DNA from: Welwitschia mirabilis
Lineage: Eukaryota; Gnetophyta; Gnetopsida; Welwitschiales
Assembly (NCBI GenBank): GCA_051453625.1
Contig: JBOZIK010000001.1
Span: forward strand, 121,993,258-122,036,331
Direction: 5' to 3'
DNA length: 43,074 nucleotides
Shown here: positions 20,421-33,469 of the stretch, in pieces
Position numbering within the stretch: position 1 is the first letter of the stretch
Layout of the letters: each line of letters begins with the position of its first letter
Position numbers and translations under genes: made by a program
Notes under the pieces: generated by a model
Seen by the model: only the letters and a program-made list of their open reading frames with translations
Told to the model about the DNA's origin: nothing
Database searches by the model: none

Positions 20421-23204
20421 AAGAAACCCTTTAGGATTTTCATGCTAGATTTGCTATTGCTTATTTTATTTTGTGAATTTATGTGATTTTTGAATTTCGT
20501 GAATGGATCTTTCTTACTTAGAAACCATTTAGTATAAGTGTACCCTTATTCAGAGCTTAAACATGGCTCCTTCCTCAGCTAGTTTGAATCATTAATCATG
20601 TACTTCTTAGCTTTCTTTAAACTAATATGCAATGTGAATGCCACCCATGTTGTTGTTCACCCTAAAACTTTGAATCTATGATGGCATGTGGGAAATAATG
20701 CTAATTTGGATTGAGTTCTCTCCCCTTTTTCTTTTAAATGAATTATTGTACCAAACCATTAAATGAAAACTAGGTCAAATTTTGGAGTCTACAATTCTTA
20801 TAGAGCTTTCAGAGATGAAGATCATGATAAAACTCTTACAAAATCCATTAAATTTGAGAGTGATAAGGCTATCTTTAAATAACTTATTAAATATATTACT
20901 GCCAAATGCTTGCTTTTATTATTGATTAAAAAAAGTAAAGTAGAATTTCTCATAGCCACATGTGCAATTACAAAAAAAGCAAAGTAAGAAATCTATAGCC
21001 CTAAGAATCTTCCTTGGCTAAAATGATAAGGCTTCTTAAAGTTAAAAAGCTTCTCCTATGAAAACCAACATGTAGAGTGTTAACCATCGTCAACTCTAAG
21101 AGGAAAGCATATTTTAAATTCTTTTTTAATAAGAACCAACCCAACAAGGAGAATGAAAGATAATCATACTGTATACAAGTCAGGGATTCTTCCTTATGAT
21201 GTATAGAGTTCCATGACTTTCATTCTAATGGTTTTTACAAGAGCTCTATTCACACACTTAATGTTTAGGTAGGTGTGCCATGCTCATTCACCCGTTCCTA
21301 GCACTATTTCTACAATAGATTTGAGTTGATTCTTCTAATCGTGTATATAGTCTTTCTTTTTCCTTCATGAGTAACATTTTGGCTTGCTTAACATTCATGC
21401 TTTGTCATCCAAACTACCAATGTTGCTAGCATTCTTAGGAGAAACAATTCCAAAGAAAAGGGGTTGACAATTAGAGGAAATGTTTTCAAATTAATCTTAT
21501 AGCATGACGTAAAAGTTAGTCTTATAGAAAAGTACCAAACCATATCTTACAAGGACTAACACATATCAAATCCTATTGCCCCAAAAAAACCATCAATAAT
21601 CATTTGTTGTTGATATGAATATACCAAGTACATAACCATGTAATCTATAATCCAATCCAAGGCTATATAGATGAATCCTCCCTCTAGGATTAAAATCATC
21701 TTTTTGATCATTAGTATTAAAGCTCCATTCAAAATTTAACATCTATCATGTAGATCTAGATCTTCTATGGTTATGATGAGGGATTGTCTTATTATGAGCT
21801 TTCAAGAATTTTTTCTTCCTCCCTCCCTAAGTATTAAAGAATTATTCTATTACAAGGCATGGTCCTTGTCAAGCCTATCTTTACTCTATATTAAACCACT
21901 ATTTAATTTAGTGTTTACATCATTAATGAGTGCACTCTGAACCTTGATTAGATTTGTGTTTCATTCCATCATTGATAAAATCATCATATATAAGTTATGC
22001 AATAGTTCGTTTCAAACATTCTTTTGTCTCTCTCATTTAAAGTTGTTCCCTCAAATGTATTATTAAGCATTAGATGATTAATGTGTTGGTTGTGATGGTA
22101 TCCTAGTATCTCCTACATTTGATTATAGATGAGTCATCTTTAAACATATCGTATTCATGCCATTATAAATCTATAGTGAAAAATTTACTGTTTATCTATA
22201 ATCTATTTTGTATTTAATGTAATATCTTGATCTTAACTTAGGCTTACTTGGTAGTTTGTCTTGATTCCTAGGGAAAGATATTTTTTCCAATATCTAATTA
22301 CTTAACCCTTTTTCCAAACCCTCTTATTTAAACATTAATCAAACCATTTCTCAATACTTGAATCTTTGTAAGTTTGAAAATTTACATGCAGTCCTTAAAA
22401 AACAATAACACTTAGGTTTGCCTATACTATAATAGAATGTCCTAGTTTTATAAATTTAAGACTATTACATATACCTTGATCACTAGGGCATAATATTCAA
22501 AAATTAAAATTATAACAATTGTTGATGTGTAGTAGTGCATGAGTGAAAAGGACTCTTCTTTCTCCAAGAATTATTTCTTATAGTTTTCTTTCACATTCTA
22601 ATCATTGTTTCCTTAGGCTTGTATTAAAAAAATCTTTTTGCATATCCTATATGCACTACTACAATGAGTCATAGCCATTTTTTAAACATCTATAATTTCC
22701 ATATCATATTTAAGTGTTACATTAAATTCTCATCTAATGGCTTAGCTATCTCACTTATCATCATCTCACAAAGATGATTCAACATAAAATGTATTCCATG
22801 TATAAGGATTTAGGCTGATTCATAGATTGGTTCAACATTCATTACAATAATTGTAACAAACATGTGTATCTAATATAGACCTTATAAAAGATAGGTTATT
22901 AACACATTTCATAGTAATGTATAATTTAAATTATTTAAACTCATTATTAATCATGTCACCATGGATTCTCAACTAATTTAATGTTTTTATTTCATTCAAA
23001 TATGTTTATTGCCGAAGTTTTTAAAATCTAATTCTAATGTGTTGTTATATTCTAAATACTAATTTAATATTAACCCTTAAAACATTCAAAATGCATACCA
23101 AATATAATATTAAAAAGCTTGTGATAAGGCTACAAAAATAATGCAACTAGGAAAGGAGAAAAAATTCTCATGATTAGGTAATACATCATTATAATCATCC
23201 TTAC
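20421..23204. other. AT-rich intergenic DNA, no gene
   Basis: No open frame above background, RNA gene or recognisable transposon domain on either strand. Composition matches the decayed repeat DNA elsewhere in the window, so it is probably old transposon text beyond recognition. Confidence 0.55.
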
Positions 23205-23452
23205 CAATTACCTTATAGAGTTATGAGGCCTTGAACCCAAGGGTCTCAAGTTTAAATTTTTACACTCATATGGGAGCATAGTTTGGAGTTACAATCACTA
23301 TGTTGATGGGGGAAACCAAATGACGGTTTCATAGGCCTAAGTGCCATTGGATGTTTTTCTAGCACAACTGATCTACCCAATCATTATCCTCTAAGAAAGA
23401 CATTTCTATAATCAAAGATACAATCCTTGGAAGTTAAAAAAAAAAAAAAAAA
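23205..23452 (+). mobile_element. Possible tRNA-derived SINE with poly(A) tail
   Basis: A head resembling a tRNA gene appears at about 23211-23260: gagttatgaggccttgaacc followed by aagggtctcaagtttaaatt. The second phrase looks like an anticodon-arm/T-arm B-box (GGTCTCAAGTTCGAATCC) after C-to-T change. The segment ends about 180 bp later in a pure run of 17 A (23436-23452). No target-site duplication was found, and the A-box is weak. It could instead be a chance resemblance next to a homopolymer. Confidence 0.3.
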
Positions 23453-25742
23453 TTCAAGTGTCCTTTGATACATGATCCTCAAGTGATATAAAACTACTCT
23501 CATAGTCTTTCCTCTGTCCGCTACTTCTAGGTTATGTGGAGACTAGTATGGAGATCTAAACATAAAGGATATGTTATAGAATAATTGTGTTTTAAGTAGG
23601 TAATTGTAAAATTACACAAGATTCATCTGATTAGTGGTCTAATAGCTAAAGGAGATAATTAATCTGTAAATAAATTTTTGCTATCTAAGTGTGGACTTTA
23701 AAGTAATCCTTTGGAAAATGGTAGTCTTAAATCTTAAATTTAGAAATTAAATTTATCATTTAAAAACATAATTTATTTAATGTTTTTAAATTTCATGAAG
23801 AATGCAGATTTTGCAACAATTTCAAAAGAATAAATAGTATTTTGAAAGATTTGGTGTATCTCTAAGAAGAATATGCTCATAATTTGGATGAAATTCTTGA
23901 AATAGTATAATAACCAAACTTTAAATATTATGAGCCATAAAGTAATCAGTGAACTATCTTCACCATTGTAGAAAGAGCAAGTAGTAGCTAAAAATCATAA
24001 ATGGATAAGAATTCTACTAATAGGGAGACATTAATAAAGGAGATACTACAAAACATGTTGTTGTTTTAGTGAGAAAGTTAACTTCCAGATGCTTAAATCT
24101 CTTGATATTCATTGGTTTCTCAACCTAATAATATAATCATTTATCATAATAATTCATAGTGAATATGTATTTCAAAAGCATATGAAAAGTTTTTCCCCCC
24201 TTAAATTTCATTAGGATATAAAGGACTATTATCTTTTAACTTTGTTAGTTTTAGAGGTGCAACATAATTAGCTTAAACATGAACTATATTTAAAATTTAA
24301 AAAAAGATTTGAAAAGGTTTAATTGTAGCATTGTAGCCATTATAGAGTTGCTATAAGAGTTCCTATGAAATCCATTGATTATTCAAGTATAAACATGAAA
24401 GAGAGACCCCACCCCTATAAGACTAACAAGCTACCAATTAACTCTTAAGAAGTAATTTAATTGTTCTTTAATGGTAACAATCATGAAACTAATTCTTGCA
24501 ACATAGAAGGAGGAATAAAAATATTATTTTAAAGATTGATTATAAATCATTTTCTATGCAATCTAAACCCTTTTTAAGATAATATATTCTTGAACCTTAA
24601 CATTTATTACAGACATAAGCTAGTTAATACGATAGATACCTTTCTAGGTTGGTTTATTATTTGGATAACAATTTTTTACTTATTCTAAAAAAAAATCATA
24701 TGATCATACCGTGGAGTCAAAATGATTAGCTAACTTCTTATCATAAACAAATATACCTTGCAAAGAATAGTGTGAAAAAACTAAAACCTCCTTTGTATCT
24801 TAGGTAAGCAACAAGTACTCCATATAGATTCATGAAATCCTTTTCTATTATTATTACTTTACCACATGAAATCACACAAGAAAACTTTTTGATTTACTTG
24901 TGACTGAAAACAATGGAATCTCAACAAGAGAAATAATAGGCATGAATGATAGAGAAATACTTTTACACAATAATTATTCTTTAACCATTATGAGATTTTT
25001 GAGTTTTCATTTATCTACATTGGAATTTAAATTTGTGAATATTAATTTCAAATATCTACTTAATTCCCTTGAAAAGAAAAGAGGATTTTAAAAATTTTAA
25101 TCACCTCATCATCTCAAAATAATTTCTATGGTTTATAGGGAAGCCATATATAATTTTTGGAAAGAGTAAATACTAAAAGGTTTTTCCAATTAATATTATA
25201 ACTAGAGAGAGAATAATAAAGATCAATCCTAGGGAGTAGCTCATCAATTACAACTTGAGAATTCTTAATAGAAAGGGAGGAGTAATCTATAAATTACATG
25301 TCGATAAGATACTTTATATTTTCACCAATATGAATATCATGAATAAGATTAGCTTGATTATCATTATAAATAGCATGATATGCAAAATTTTGCAGCAATG
25401 ATAAAAAGGTAGCGATCTGTAAGAGATCTGACACAAATATTTATGCATCCTTCTATAAATAAGTTTCCATATGAATAAAAATATTCACAAATATTAGCTT
25501 TTTTGTGTAAGCTAAGATAAAGTTTCATTTGATTATATCATAAGCTTTTAATAATCAAGTTTAATGAAGGAAATATCTTAATTAGTATCCTTTGCTCATG
25601 ATAAAACTTCCTAAGTAGATATAACATTATTAAGAATATATCTATGTTTAATAGTATAAATATGTTTAATATAAATAATATTAAGTAGAAAAATTTTCAA
25701 CCTATTAGTTAATTATTTTACTTAAATTTTTATAAGAGAGAT
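23453..25742. other. AT-rich intergenic DNA, no gene
   Basis: No feature supported. A 63-codon frame at 24900-25091 is no longer than expected in such AT-rich sequence and has no family resemblance. Confidence 0.55.
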
Positions 25743-25810
25743 TGAATATCAATTGTTTTTATAAATTCGAGATTTCTCGAATATCAATTATTTTTATAAA
25801 TTCTATAGAA
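25743..25810 (+). repeat. Small tandem duplication with a palindromic junction
   Basis: gaatatcaattgtttttata and its copy gaatatcaattatttttata are about 35 bp apart, each followed by aattc. At the junction attcgaga (25765-25772) and tctcgaat (25775-25782) are a perfect 8-bp inverted repeat with a 2-bp spacer. This looks like a small slippage or fold-back event. Confidence 0.7.
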
Positions 25811-26601
25811 AAACAATTAATTCTTAGATTCTTACCACTAGTCATGTTAAAACAACTTAATTTTAACTCATATTTTTGATAAATTTATTTAAAATTTAAT
25901 GATAAATGTCTAAAACTTTCTACAAAATGTAGTTAGAACTTTAATCATAGAGCTACTTATGAAACATCTAATTTGAAAACCTTGGAAAAATTATTAACTA
26001 AACAAATAATAATGGCTTAAGGATTAGAGTGTAAACTACCGTAAAGTTTATCTAATTTATAAGATGAAGAACCTCTCCTATAGAACTTAAGAAATTCTTT
26101 GTAATTAACATCTTGAATGTCAAACTAATAAATTCTACTCTTAATAGTAGCATTTCCAAAAAATAGGTTTCACAAGGATATAAACAATTCTTAATTTTTA
26201 AAAACTATTTATGGAGATAGCATTAAAAATATTCTATATTATGCTAGCAAAAATTGATAACACATACTATTAATGTTTTGATATACTTCTCATGCTTTGG
26301 TAACTGTTTGTTTCCCCACATGTCTAAAAGAATTTTGAATATAACACATAGCACAAATCCATCATGCAATCATCTAGTATCACCATTTGGAAAAAAATGC
26401 CATTGCATTAAATATGCAAAATAGTTTTTCCTATTTTAGAAATATATGCATTTCTATGTAGCCTAAAGAGAGACAAATGATTTTTTATAGCCAAATGTGT
26501 AAAGTTGATCTACAAACAAATGACATAATGATGTGATAATAAACAGTCATTTTAGAGTTTGTAAAATAAACTTTGATTCCAAAAAACAAAAAGATAAAAA
26601 A
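25811..26601. other. AT-rich intergenic DNA, no gene
   Basis: No open frame, RNA gene or recognisable repeat was seen on either strand. Confidence 0.55.
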
Positions 26602-26855
26602 TCTATTAAGCATTAAAAAATATGATCATGTGCTAATCAAAGTTGATCAATAATTAAAAAAAAGAATGACATATTAAAAAAAAGACAAAACTACTATTTC
26701 AAAAAAGAATGACATTATTTAAACAAACCTATTAAGAATTTAAAAAATATGATCATGTGCTAATCAAAATTTGATAAATAATTAAAAAACATCTAAGAAA
26801 AAGAATGAAATTATTACAAAATATAAAAGACAAAAATACTATTTAAGAAAATACA
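26602..26855 (+). repeat. Two-copy tandem repeat, ~127-bp period
   Basis: The phrase aaaaaatatgatcatgtgct, followed by aatcaaa and a run rich in A, appears near 26612 and again near 26739. Both copies go on to a form of aagacaaaa-actattt. The copies differ by scattered substitutions and small indels in A-runs. There is no coding content. Confidence 0.8.
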
Positions 26856-28285
26856 AAGAACTTTTTTAATAAGGAAGTCATATGAAAGATAATCCTACAA
26901 TCTTATCAAATAGATTTTATCCATATGAAAAGAGGATATAATATCCTCTAAAACATTCTCTATCATATTAAAATTTTCACTAAGGATTCAAAGAATATAT
27001 GGAAGAGCTAGATTAACTCTAACCATAAGCTATCTATTTTAGAAGCTTTTTTTATAACATAAATAAAAAAATATTCCAAAAAATCTATAAAGGAAAGAAA
27101 GAAGCACCTGTCTATATTTATTTCTAGAATCATTCCCATTTAGAAAACTTTAGAGTACCAATGTGAATTAAGAATGATAAAAGAACCACATTTATAAGGA
27201 CATGTCTTATTATAAATGTAATACCATTTTTAATAAACAACTTTTTAATAAAAGTAATTTCTTCTTTAAGTAATATAACTTCTTGTAATAATGTAGAATC
27301 TAGAGATAGGGTATGTTTTTAAACTAAATTCCTAAATATTTTTCTCTTAAATCATGGAACATGTAGAAGAAGGGCTTTTACTTATTAGATAGATCAACAA
27401 TAATATTATAGTTAATGTCTATCTGATTCTTATAGTTTGCTTTAAAAATTCAAAACTAATTAGAGGTTTGAATGTTATCTTTTGAGCCTTTTATGAAAAA
27501 AAGGTTCTTTCCTTTAACAAAAAAAAAAAAAAGTTTTTATTTTGACATCCATTAGGAGTGAGTCATTTATGTGATCTCATCATTTTGGAGTTCTTTACAC
27601 TTAATTGCTTATTACTTTTTGCAGCATCATTTAAAACATAAGCACATACATTTTATGGAACTAGAGAGCTCCTAAAAAACAAAGCATTAACTTTTTTATT
27701 TGCTTATTGCTTAAGACTAAATATTTTGGTATTATATGCTTTTTACTATTAGATGTAATATTTTGATAAAAAACAAACCTTGAAGTAGAATGATTTTGAG
27801 CTTATTCTTCTAAATTTAATTGGTAGACTTCCATTGCAATAAGAGATGAAGGTTAAATAAATGACCTTATCCATGAATGTAGTTGCAAGAATTTGGAAGA
27901 TTGAGGTAAACAACCTATTACTAATGGATAATACAACTAGTTTAAGGGATAAAACCTTATTTATGTTATTCAAATATATACATGATGAAATACCTGTTTT
28001 TAGTTTCAAGTGAACAAGAAAATCCTTAAGTATCAAGAACTAGTCCACAAAGATTAACAATCTTAATCTTAAATTTCTTAGAGACATGAGGCAAATATTA
28101 AAGCTACATAAAATAAGTTACATGAGGATGCTATGAAATTTTAACATCAAAATATGATTACCATTATCAAGCTATTAAGATAGCATGATGATGAATAGAA
28201 GTGTGTAAGAAAATAAATTTCTTTATTAGAGAGGTTTGATAAATAAAAACATAGAAATAAATAGCTATTCATACCATAGAAGTTT
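26856..28285. other. AT-rich intergenic DNA, no gene
   Basis: A minus-strand frame at 28036-27749 (95 codons) is the longest here. It is rich in Ile, Leu, Phe, Ser and Lys, without any motif I recognise, and has composition expected by chance. A run of A is present near 27520-27532. Confidence 0.5.
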
Positions 28286-28399
28286 NNNNNNNNNNNNNNN
28301 NNNNNNNNNNNNNNNNNNNNNNNNNNNNNNNNNNNNNNNNNNNNNNNNNNNNNNNNNNNNNNNNNNNNNNNNNNNNNNNNNNNNNNNNNNNNNNNNNNN
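28286..28399. other. Assembly gap, 114 N
   Basis: Unsequenced stretch whose right edge is a guanine-rich run, suggesting the missing part may be low-complexity and hard to sequence. Confidence 0.99.
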
Positions 28400-28419
28400 A
28401 GGGGGGGAGGGGGGTGGGA
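28400..28419 (+). repeat. Guanine-rich low-complexity edge of a gap
   Basis: aggggggga and ggggggtggg follow the gap directly, in otherwise AT-rich DNA. Three to four G-runs of three or more within 20 nt meet the form of a G-quadruplex motif. The rest of the tract is probably hidden in the gap. It could also be a consensus error at a contig end. Confidence 0.6.
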
Positions 28420-31400
28420 ACATATTGTAAGGAAGGATTGCTGACATGTTGCTCATATAAATTATTGAATAAGATAAATCCAAATCTATACCTCTATTCT
28501 ACCTCTGATGAAGCTCATCGGAAGTTACATTCAATAGCATATATGGTCTTTGAATCCTTTTTATAGAGATTAAAATTATTGCCATATTCATAACTCTTGT
28601 ATTTTATGCATTCATAATTATTGAAAATACTCTCTTATTCATTAACAAAGGTCTTTGAACAACATACTCCTAGAGGCATAATGTGAGAATGTCAAAATTA
28701 GATTGACTGCATATCACCAAGAAGATTGTTTAAAGTTTTGCATATGTATAGTTTTAGCTTATAATCCTAAACTTAAGAGAATTTAAAATTTTTAACTATC
28801 AGTAAATTTTTAAATTTTAATAGAATTCTAAAATTTATAATATTTTAAATTAATAAAAATTTTTAAGGCTACGGCTCTTAAAATATTTTTGAAATTTTTA
28901 TTTTTTCCAAATCTCTACTTCTTTGAAATTTCTATTTCTCAGATGAAGAAAACCTAAACACATAATTGCTCAAAATGACTTATAAGAAAATATTAACCTA
29001 CTATGTAAAATAGAACTAAGAATTATTGACTACAAAAAGATTTATAATTACTAGTAAATGGGATTTTCATTTGATAGAGACATAGGGATCATATAATTTA
29101 TAGACTTAATCATTCATAAAAATTCTACACCCTTTTCTATGTAATTTAAAAACTTAGTAGTTTAAGTTTATACTGTAGTTAGATACATGCTATATAGACT
29201 TACATAAAAAACATGCTTTGTCTAGTCAAGTTATCTAAGTTGTTGGTATTTACATGAACACTACTAGAGGTATAAGATATACTAGTAATAGCATATTGTA
29301 ATCCTATATATTAGGAGTTTGATGAAAAGCTACATTGTAAAGTTTTTCTAATTACATAAGAATCTATGATGCTAATTAGTTAACAATGTTTGAAAGGAAG
29401 AAGATGCTTATTTTTTATAACTAAGAATGGAAGTGTACTTAGTTTAAAAGACATTCATAAATTGTTTAAAAAATGATCACAATCTATTCAATCTTTTTTT
29501 TTTTAAATAGACATTTAAGTGTGTTGATTCTGCTTAAGAAAGTTAATTATAGATTTGATTTAAGTGTGTTAGTATTCATGATAATTCTTTCACTATTAAG
29601 CTTCTTTATTTTATTATTATTTAAATAGATTATTAACTTATTTATATGTAAAACAGAATTTTACATGGTATATTATGGGGAGATGTTAGTCCCCTAAAAC
29701 CATTTTCATAGTAATTAAAAAAAGAGTTCAAAATAAATGAACCATGTCTTAAACAATAAGTATGATTTAAGAAAATAAAACGTAAGACACCATAAGCTTA
29801 AAACAAAGCCACTAATCTAACTATAATGGAAAAGATAACTAAATAGAATTCAATCAAAAGATATTATATGAAACTATTTAATTTTTATTTTATAGTTATG
29901 GCCAATTAAAAAAAGTGGTATATAATCGCTAAGAGGGTAATGACCACTTTCTACATTGGTCATATGCTAAGGAAAAGGCTACAAAACTAGAGGCATTAAG
30001 GTGTAATCAATAAAGATAAACTAATGAAGGGATAAAAAAGTACTTATACTATTACTTAAACCATAATTTATAGGATGATAAAAAGGACAATGACCCCTTT
30101 CCAAGTTTACTGTGTAAGCCTTCTAAAGTTGCTCTTTGTAGGATGTCTCCAATGACATTTTAATCCTTCTAGGTGATCTACTCTATCAAAGATATATGAA
30201 TGAATAGGGGCCTCATGAGTTACTTTGATAACATTTGACAAATTCTTAAAAGAAAAAGAAGGTTAGTAATCTCAATATAGATCTTATTAAGTTTAAAGTT
30301 GAAAATAAAAATTTTGCAAAATATTAGTTTTCTCTTAGATAGTCAAATGATGAGGAGGGAAACATTTTATTCTATGAAATATTAAGTCACATCTATGCTT
30401 TTAAATTTAATACAAAATAATACAATAAATAACTCTTTATATAAATTTAAGATGAGTATTAGTATTGGGAAAAAAACAACTAAATAATATCAAATTTTTT
30501 AAAATTTAAATGTTGTGAAGAACTCTGCATGTCCAAGTGTAGATGTTCCTAATGAAAGGACCTTACTAATAAACATGACTAAAACTTCTAGGTATACCAC
30601 ATTTATGGAAGAGTGGGTTAAAAATGCCCATATCATTAACTCTACTACCAATATGTAAATTTCAATTGAAAAAAATAAAAAAATAAAAGAAAGTGCTTTA
30701 TTTTTAAAAGTACTAGAAGCTTCTATTTTGTCTAAATATATTCAGCCATAAATTCTTGTTTTCTTATTTATGCTACAATCTATTCTAATAAATGACAACT
30801 GATTATAAACTATGAAGTAATGGAAGAGGACTACTAGGCTTAGATAACAGAAATACTAAGTCATTAATCTAGTTAGTACACTTAAGAAATCTTCTTTAGC
30901 ATTGTCGAAGTGCACATTTCAAAGAAGAAAATTCTAGAATTCAAAAAAAAAGTCAAATGGTGAAATAATAATCATAGAAAGTTATGAACTATTCCTAGGA
31001 AATTCATTAACTTTCTAGCCTTAAAAAATTAAGAGAGATAAATTCTTTCTAAAATTAATAAGTTGCTAACCTAGAATTCATGGAAGTAAGTGGAGAAGAA
31101 AACAATGATAGCTACCAAAGAAAAACATAAATAAGAATATTTAAATCCATACAAATATTTTCTTAATAAATTTATCAATGTAGCACTTTCTAAGCTCTCC
31201 AAAGTACTATGAAAAAAATGTGTTCTTAAAATATTAATTTTTTATAAAAAAATTCCACTTAATAAAGTAAATGATATTTTTAAAGGACTTACCTTTATGA
31301 AAAGCTTACTACAGACAAAGCTATAAAAATTTTCTAGTAATATCTTAATAAATAAAATTCTAAAAAAAATACTTAGACACTAACATAAGACCTTGCTTAA

Positions 31401-32308
31401 AGAATTCATAAAATCTAAATCACCTTCTTTTTACGTAAGGTAGTTATATCCTAGATTATATGCTAAAACAAATTTTAGGAATCTATAGATAATAACATGA
31501 AATTATTAAGTAAATGATCTAATTTCTATTAGATTAATTAAGAAGGTGTTGAAATAGAGGAATAATAAACATAAGTAAAAATCTAGAATAGCCTTATATA
31601 CTAGGAATTTGCTTATTAGGCTAAGAGATTTGGTTTTTTATTTCTCCATGTTTTTCTAAATTCTGAGAAGAACCTAATCCTAAATAAAATAAAGATAAGT
31701 TTGGAAACTCAAAGGAATTTCTAGAATTTTAATAATATATTAAACTTGCATTAACTTCTAGATTTTGCTTAGTAAATTTAATACTTTCATTTGAAATTAT
31801 AGGCAGATGATGATATTAACTAATTAATAGATGATCTTAATAGAGATTAATATTACTTAACTAAATATAAAACCTGATTAATATCAATAGAATTATTATT
31901 AATCAAAAAGAAGTATTTATTAAAAAATAAATATCGAGAATATAATTATTATGATTATGGATAATGATACCCTTAATAACATTAAGCTAAATATCCCTCT
32001 AAATATAATAATAAAGAAAGCTGCTACAATAATGAATAGATAAGAGGATAAAGAATAATTTATCCTCAGTAAATGATTAATTATAAAAGTAATATCAAAA
32101 TTTATAGTTATTTAACCATTAACATTAACAAATGGACAACTATTAGATAGCCAACTTGACCATATTTAATGGTGATTTTGAGTGTGATTATAGGAAATTT
32201 TGATAAGATTAATGATTATAATTGATCATTTTCCATGTCAAGGATCCAAGATAAAGAATTAAGCATAGTTTGAATCAAAATATAGTAATTATGGAGCATT
32301 TGAGAAAA
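28420..32308. other. AT-rich intergenic DNA, no gene
   Basis: No gene or clear domain was found. One spot, tatggggagatgttagt near 29677-29693, has the form of a copia polypurine tract followed by a TGTTAG LTR start. Neither a partner LTR nor pol motifs upstream could be recognised, so no element is called. Confidence 0.5.
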
Positions 32309-32453
32309 TAACTAGATTTCACCTACCGTTAGAAGATAGAGCATTAGAGGATAAAGTGCTAGAGGAGGAAGTAATCATATTCCACCTATAACTAGATTTC
32401 AACTACCACTAAAAGATGAAGCATTAGACAACAAATCACTAGATGATAAAGTT
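32309..32453 (+). repeat. Two-copy tandem repeat, 80-bp period
   Basis: actagatttcacctaccgtt near 32311 and actagatttcaactaccact near 32391 open two units. Each continues with gaagat--agcattaga and a form of ataaagt-ctaga-ga. It sits just before, or within the left part of, the gypsy LTR that follows. Confidence 0.75.
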
Positions 32454-33172
32454 GGTGGATGACAATGAATCAAGTATTTTTTTTTTAACTAAACTTGTAA
32501 TGAAACCATTTTAGTTTGTCATTTAGCTAAAGTAGTTCACTAACAAAGCTATATAAACCTCTTACGACTACCATTTTCCCATCATCTAAGCATTAAAATC
32601 ACTTGTGACATTAAAGCATTTTGCGATAAGGGATCCATCTACTTGTGAGAAGATCTACTTTTAGTGTTAGCCGAGTATCCTTCATTAAGAGGTAAGTACT
32701 TATAAGTGAATGCATCAGAGTATATTTTAATTAATAAAGTGTACTTTCTCATTTAAATCTCTTTTTCTCTTCCTTATATTTTATGTTGGTATTAATTTAA
32801 TTCTATAATAGATTATATTTGATATTGATATAGGGTATCATGGCCAACTTTGGATGATAACAAGTTGGTACCATTGGTTAAGTTGATTACATTTAGGTCA
32901 CTTTAATTTCCATAGCATTTCATTTTATACTTCCATTGCATGTCATTATTTCATTTCATTATTTCCATTATTAATTTTATTTTAGTTAATTATAAAAGAC
33001 ACCAAAAACCATTTCTTTCTCTTTTGAATTAATTAATCTTCCTAATACTTTGATTTGTTTATCAGTTTATGACATTTGGGTTTTACCCTATACTAGCATG
33101 TGTCTTATGCTAAGAACAGGTTAATTTGCTAAAGTAAAGACATATATCTGATGCATGCCTAAGAGACAAGCA
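32454..33172 (+). repeat. Ty3/gypsy (Athila/Tat-like) 5' LTR, right part
   Basis: A TATA box (ctatataaac near 32550) is followed about 620 bp later by a CA end at 33171-33172, two bases before a primer binding site. It shares ordered landmarks with the LTR at the right end of the window: gcattaaaa, cttgtgaca/cttgtcaca, gaagatct, and gtgttagccgagtatcc versus gtgttgggctatgcatcc. The left border is not fixed and may lie before the tandem repeat at 32309. Confidence 0.6.
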
Positions 33173-33174
33173 CT

Positions 33175-33196
33175 TTAATAATGTTGCTGGGAAAGC
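33175..33196 (+). promoter_or_regulatory. Primer binding site, Asp-tRNA type (decayed)
   Basis: TTAATAATGTTGCTGGGAAA matches TTGGCGCCGTTGCCGGGGAA, the primer site of Athila/Tat gypsy elements complementary to plant Asp tRNA (GTC). All but one of the differences are G-to-A or C-to-T. It lies two bases after the LTR's CA end, exactly as in the second copy at 42858. Confidence 0.6.
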
Positions 33197-33265
33197 ATCC
33201 AAGGATTGAAAGGTTGATTTTCATTGCATAAGTAAGTAGCTTAAGCTCAAGATTGGTTACTTTTA

Positions 33266-33315
33266 NNNNNNNNNNNNNNNNNNNNNNNNNNNNNNNNNNN
33301 NNNNNNNNNNNNNNN
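33266..33315. other. Assembly gap, 50 N
   Basis: Short unsequenced stretch in the leader of the gypsy element, between primer site and gag. Confidence 0.99.
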
Positions 33316-33469
33316 CTAGTTTTCAATTTCAACTTTTGTTGTACAAACATAGGAGATTATCATAAATATGTAAGGTTATGGTAAATCATCATATAGAAAT
33401 ATGTTTTCTTGAAGAAACTATAAAAGAAGGATTACTTAATTTTTAGTTCTAAACTAGAGGTAAAGCTAT

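Noticed and set aside
27749-28036. 95-codon minus-strand frame
   Set aside because: The length is unremarkable in AT-rich DNA and it contains no recognisable motif.
29677-29693. GGGGAGATGTTAG-like copia polypurine tract and LTR start
   Set aside because: No partner LTR, primer site or pol motifs could be found, so a single short motif is not enough.
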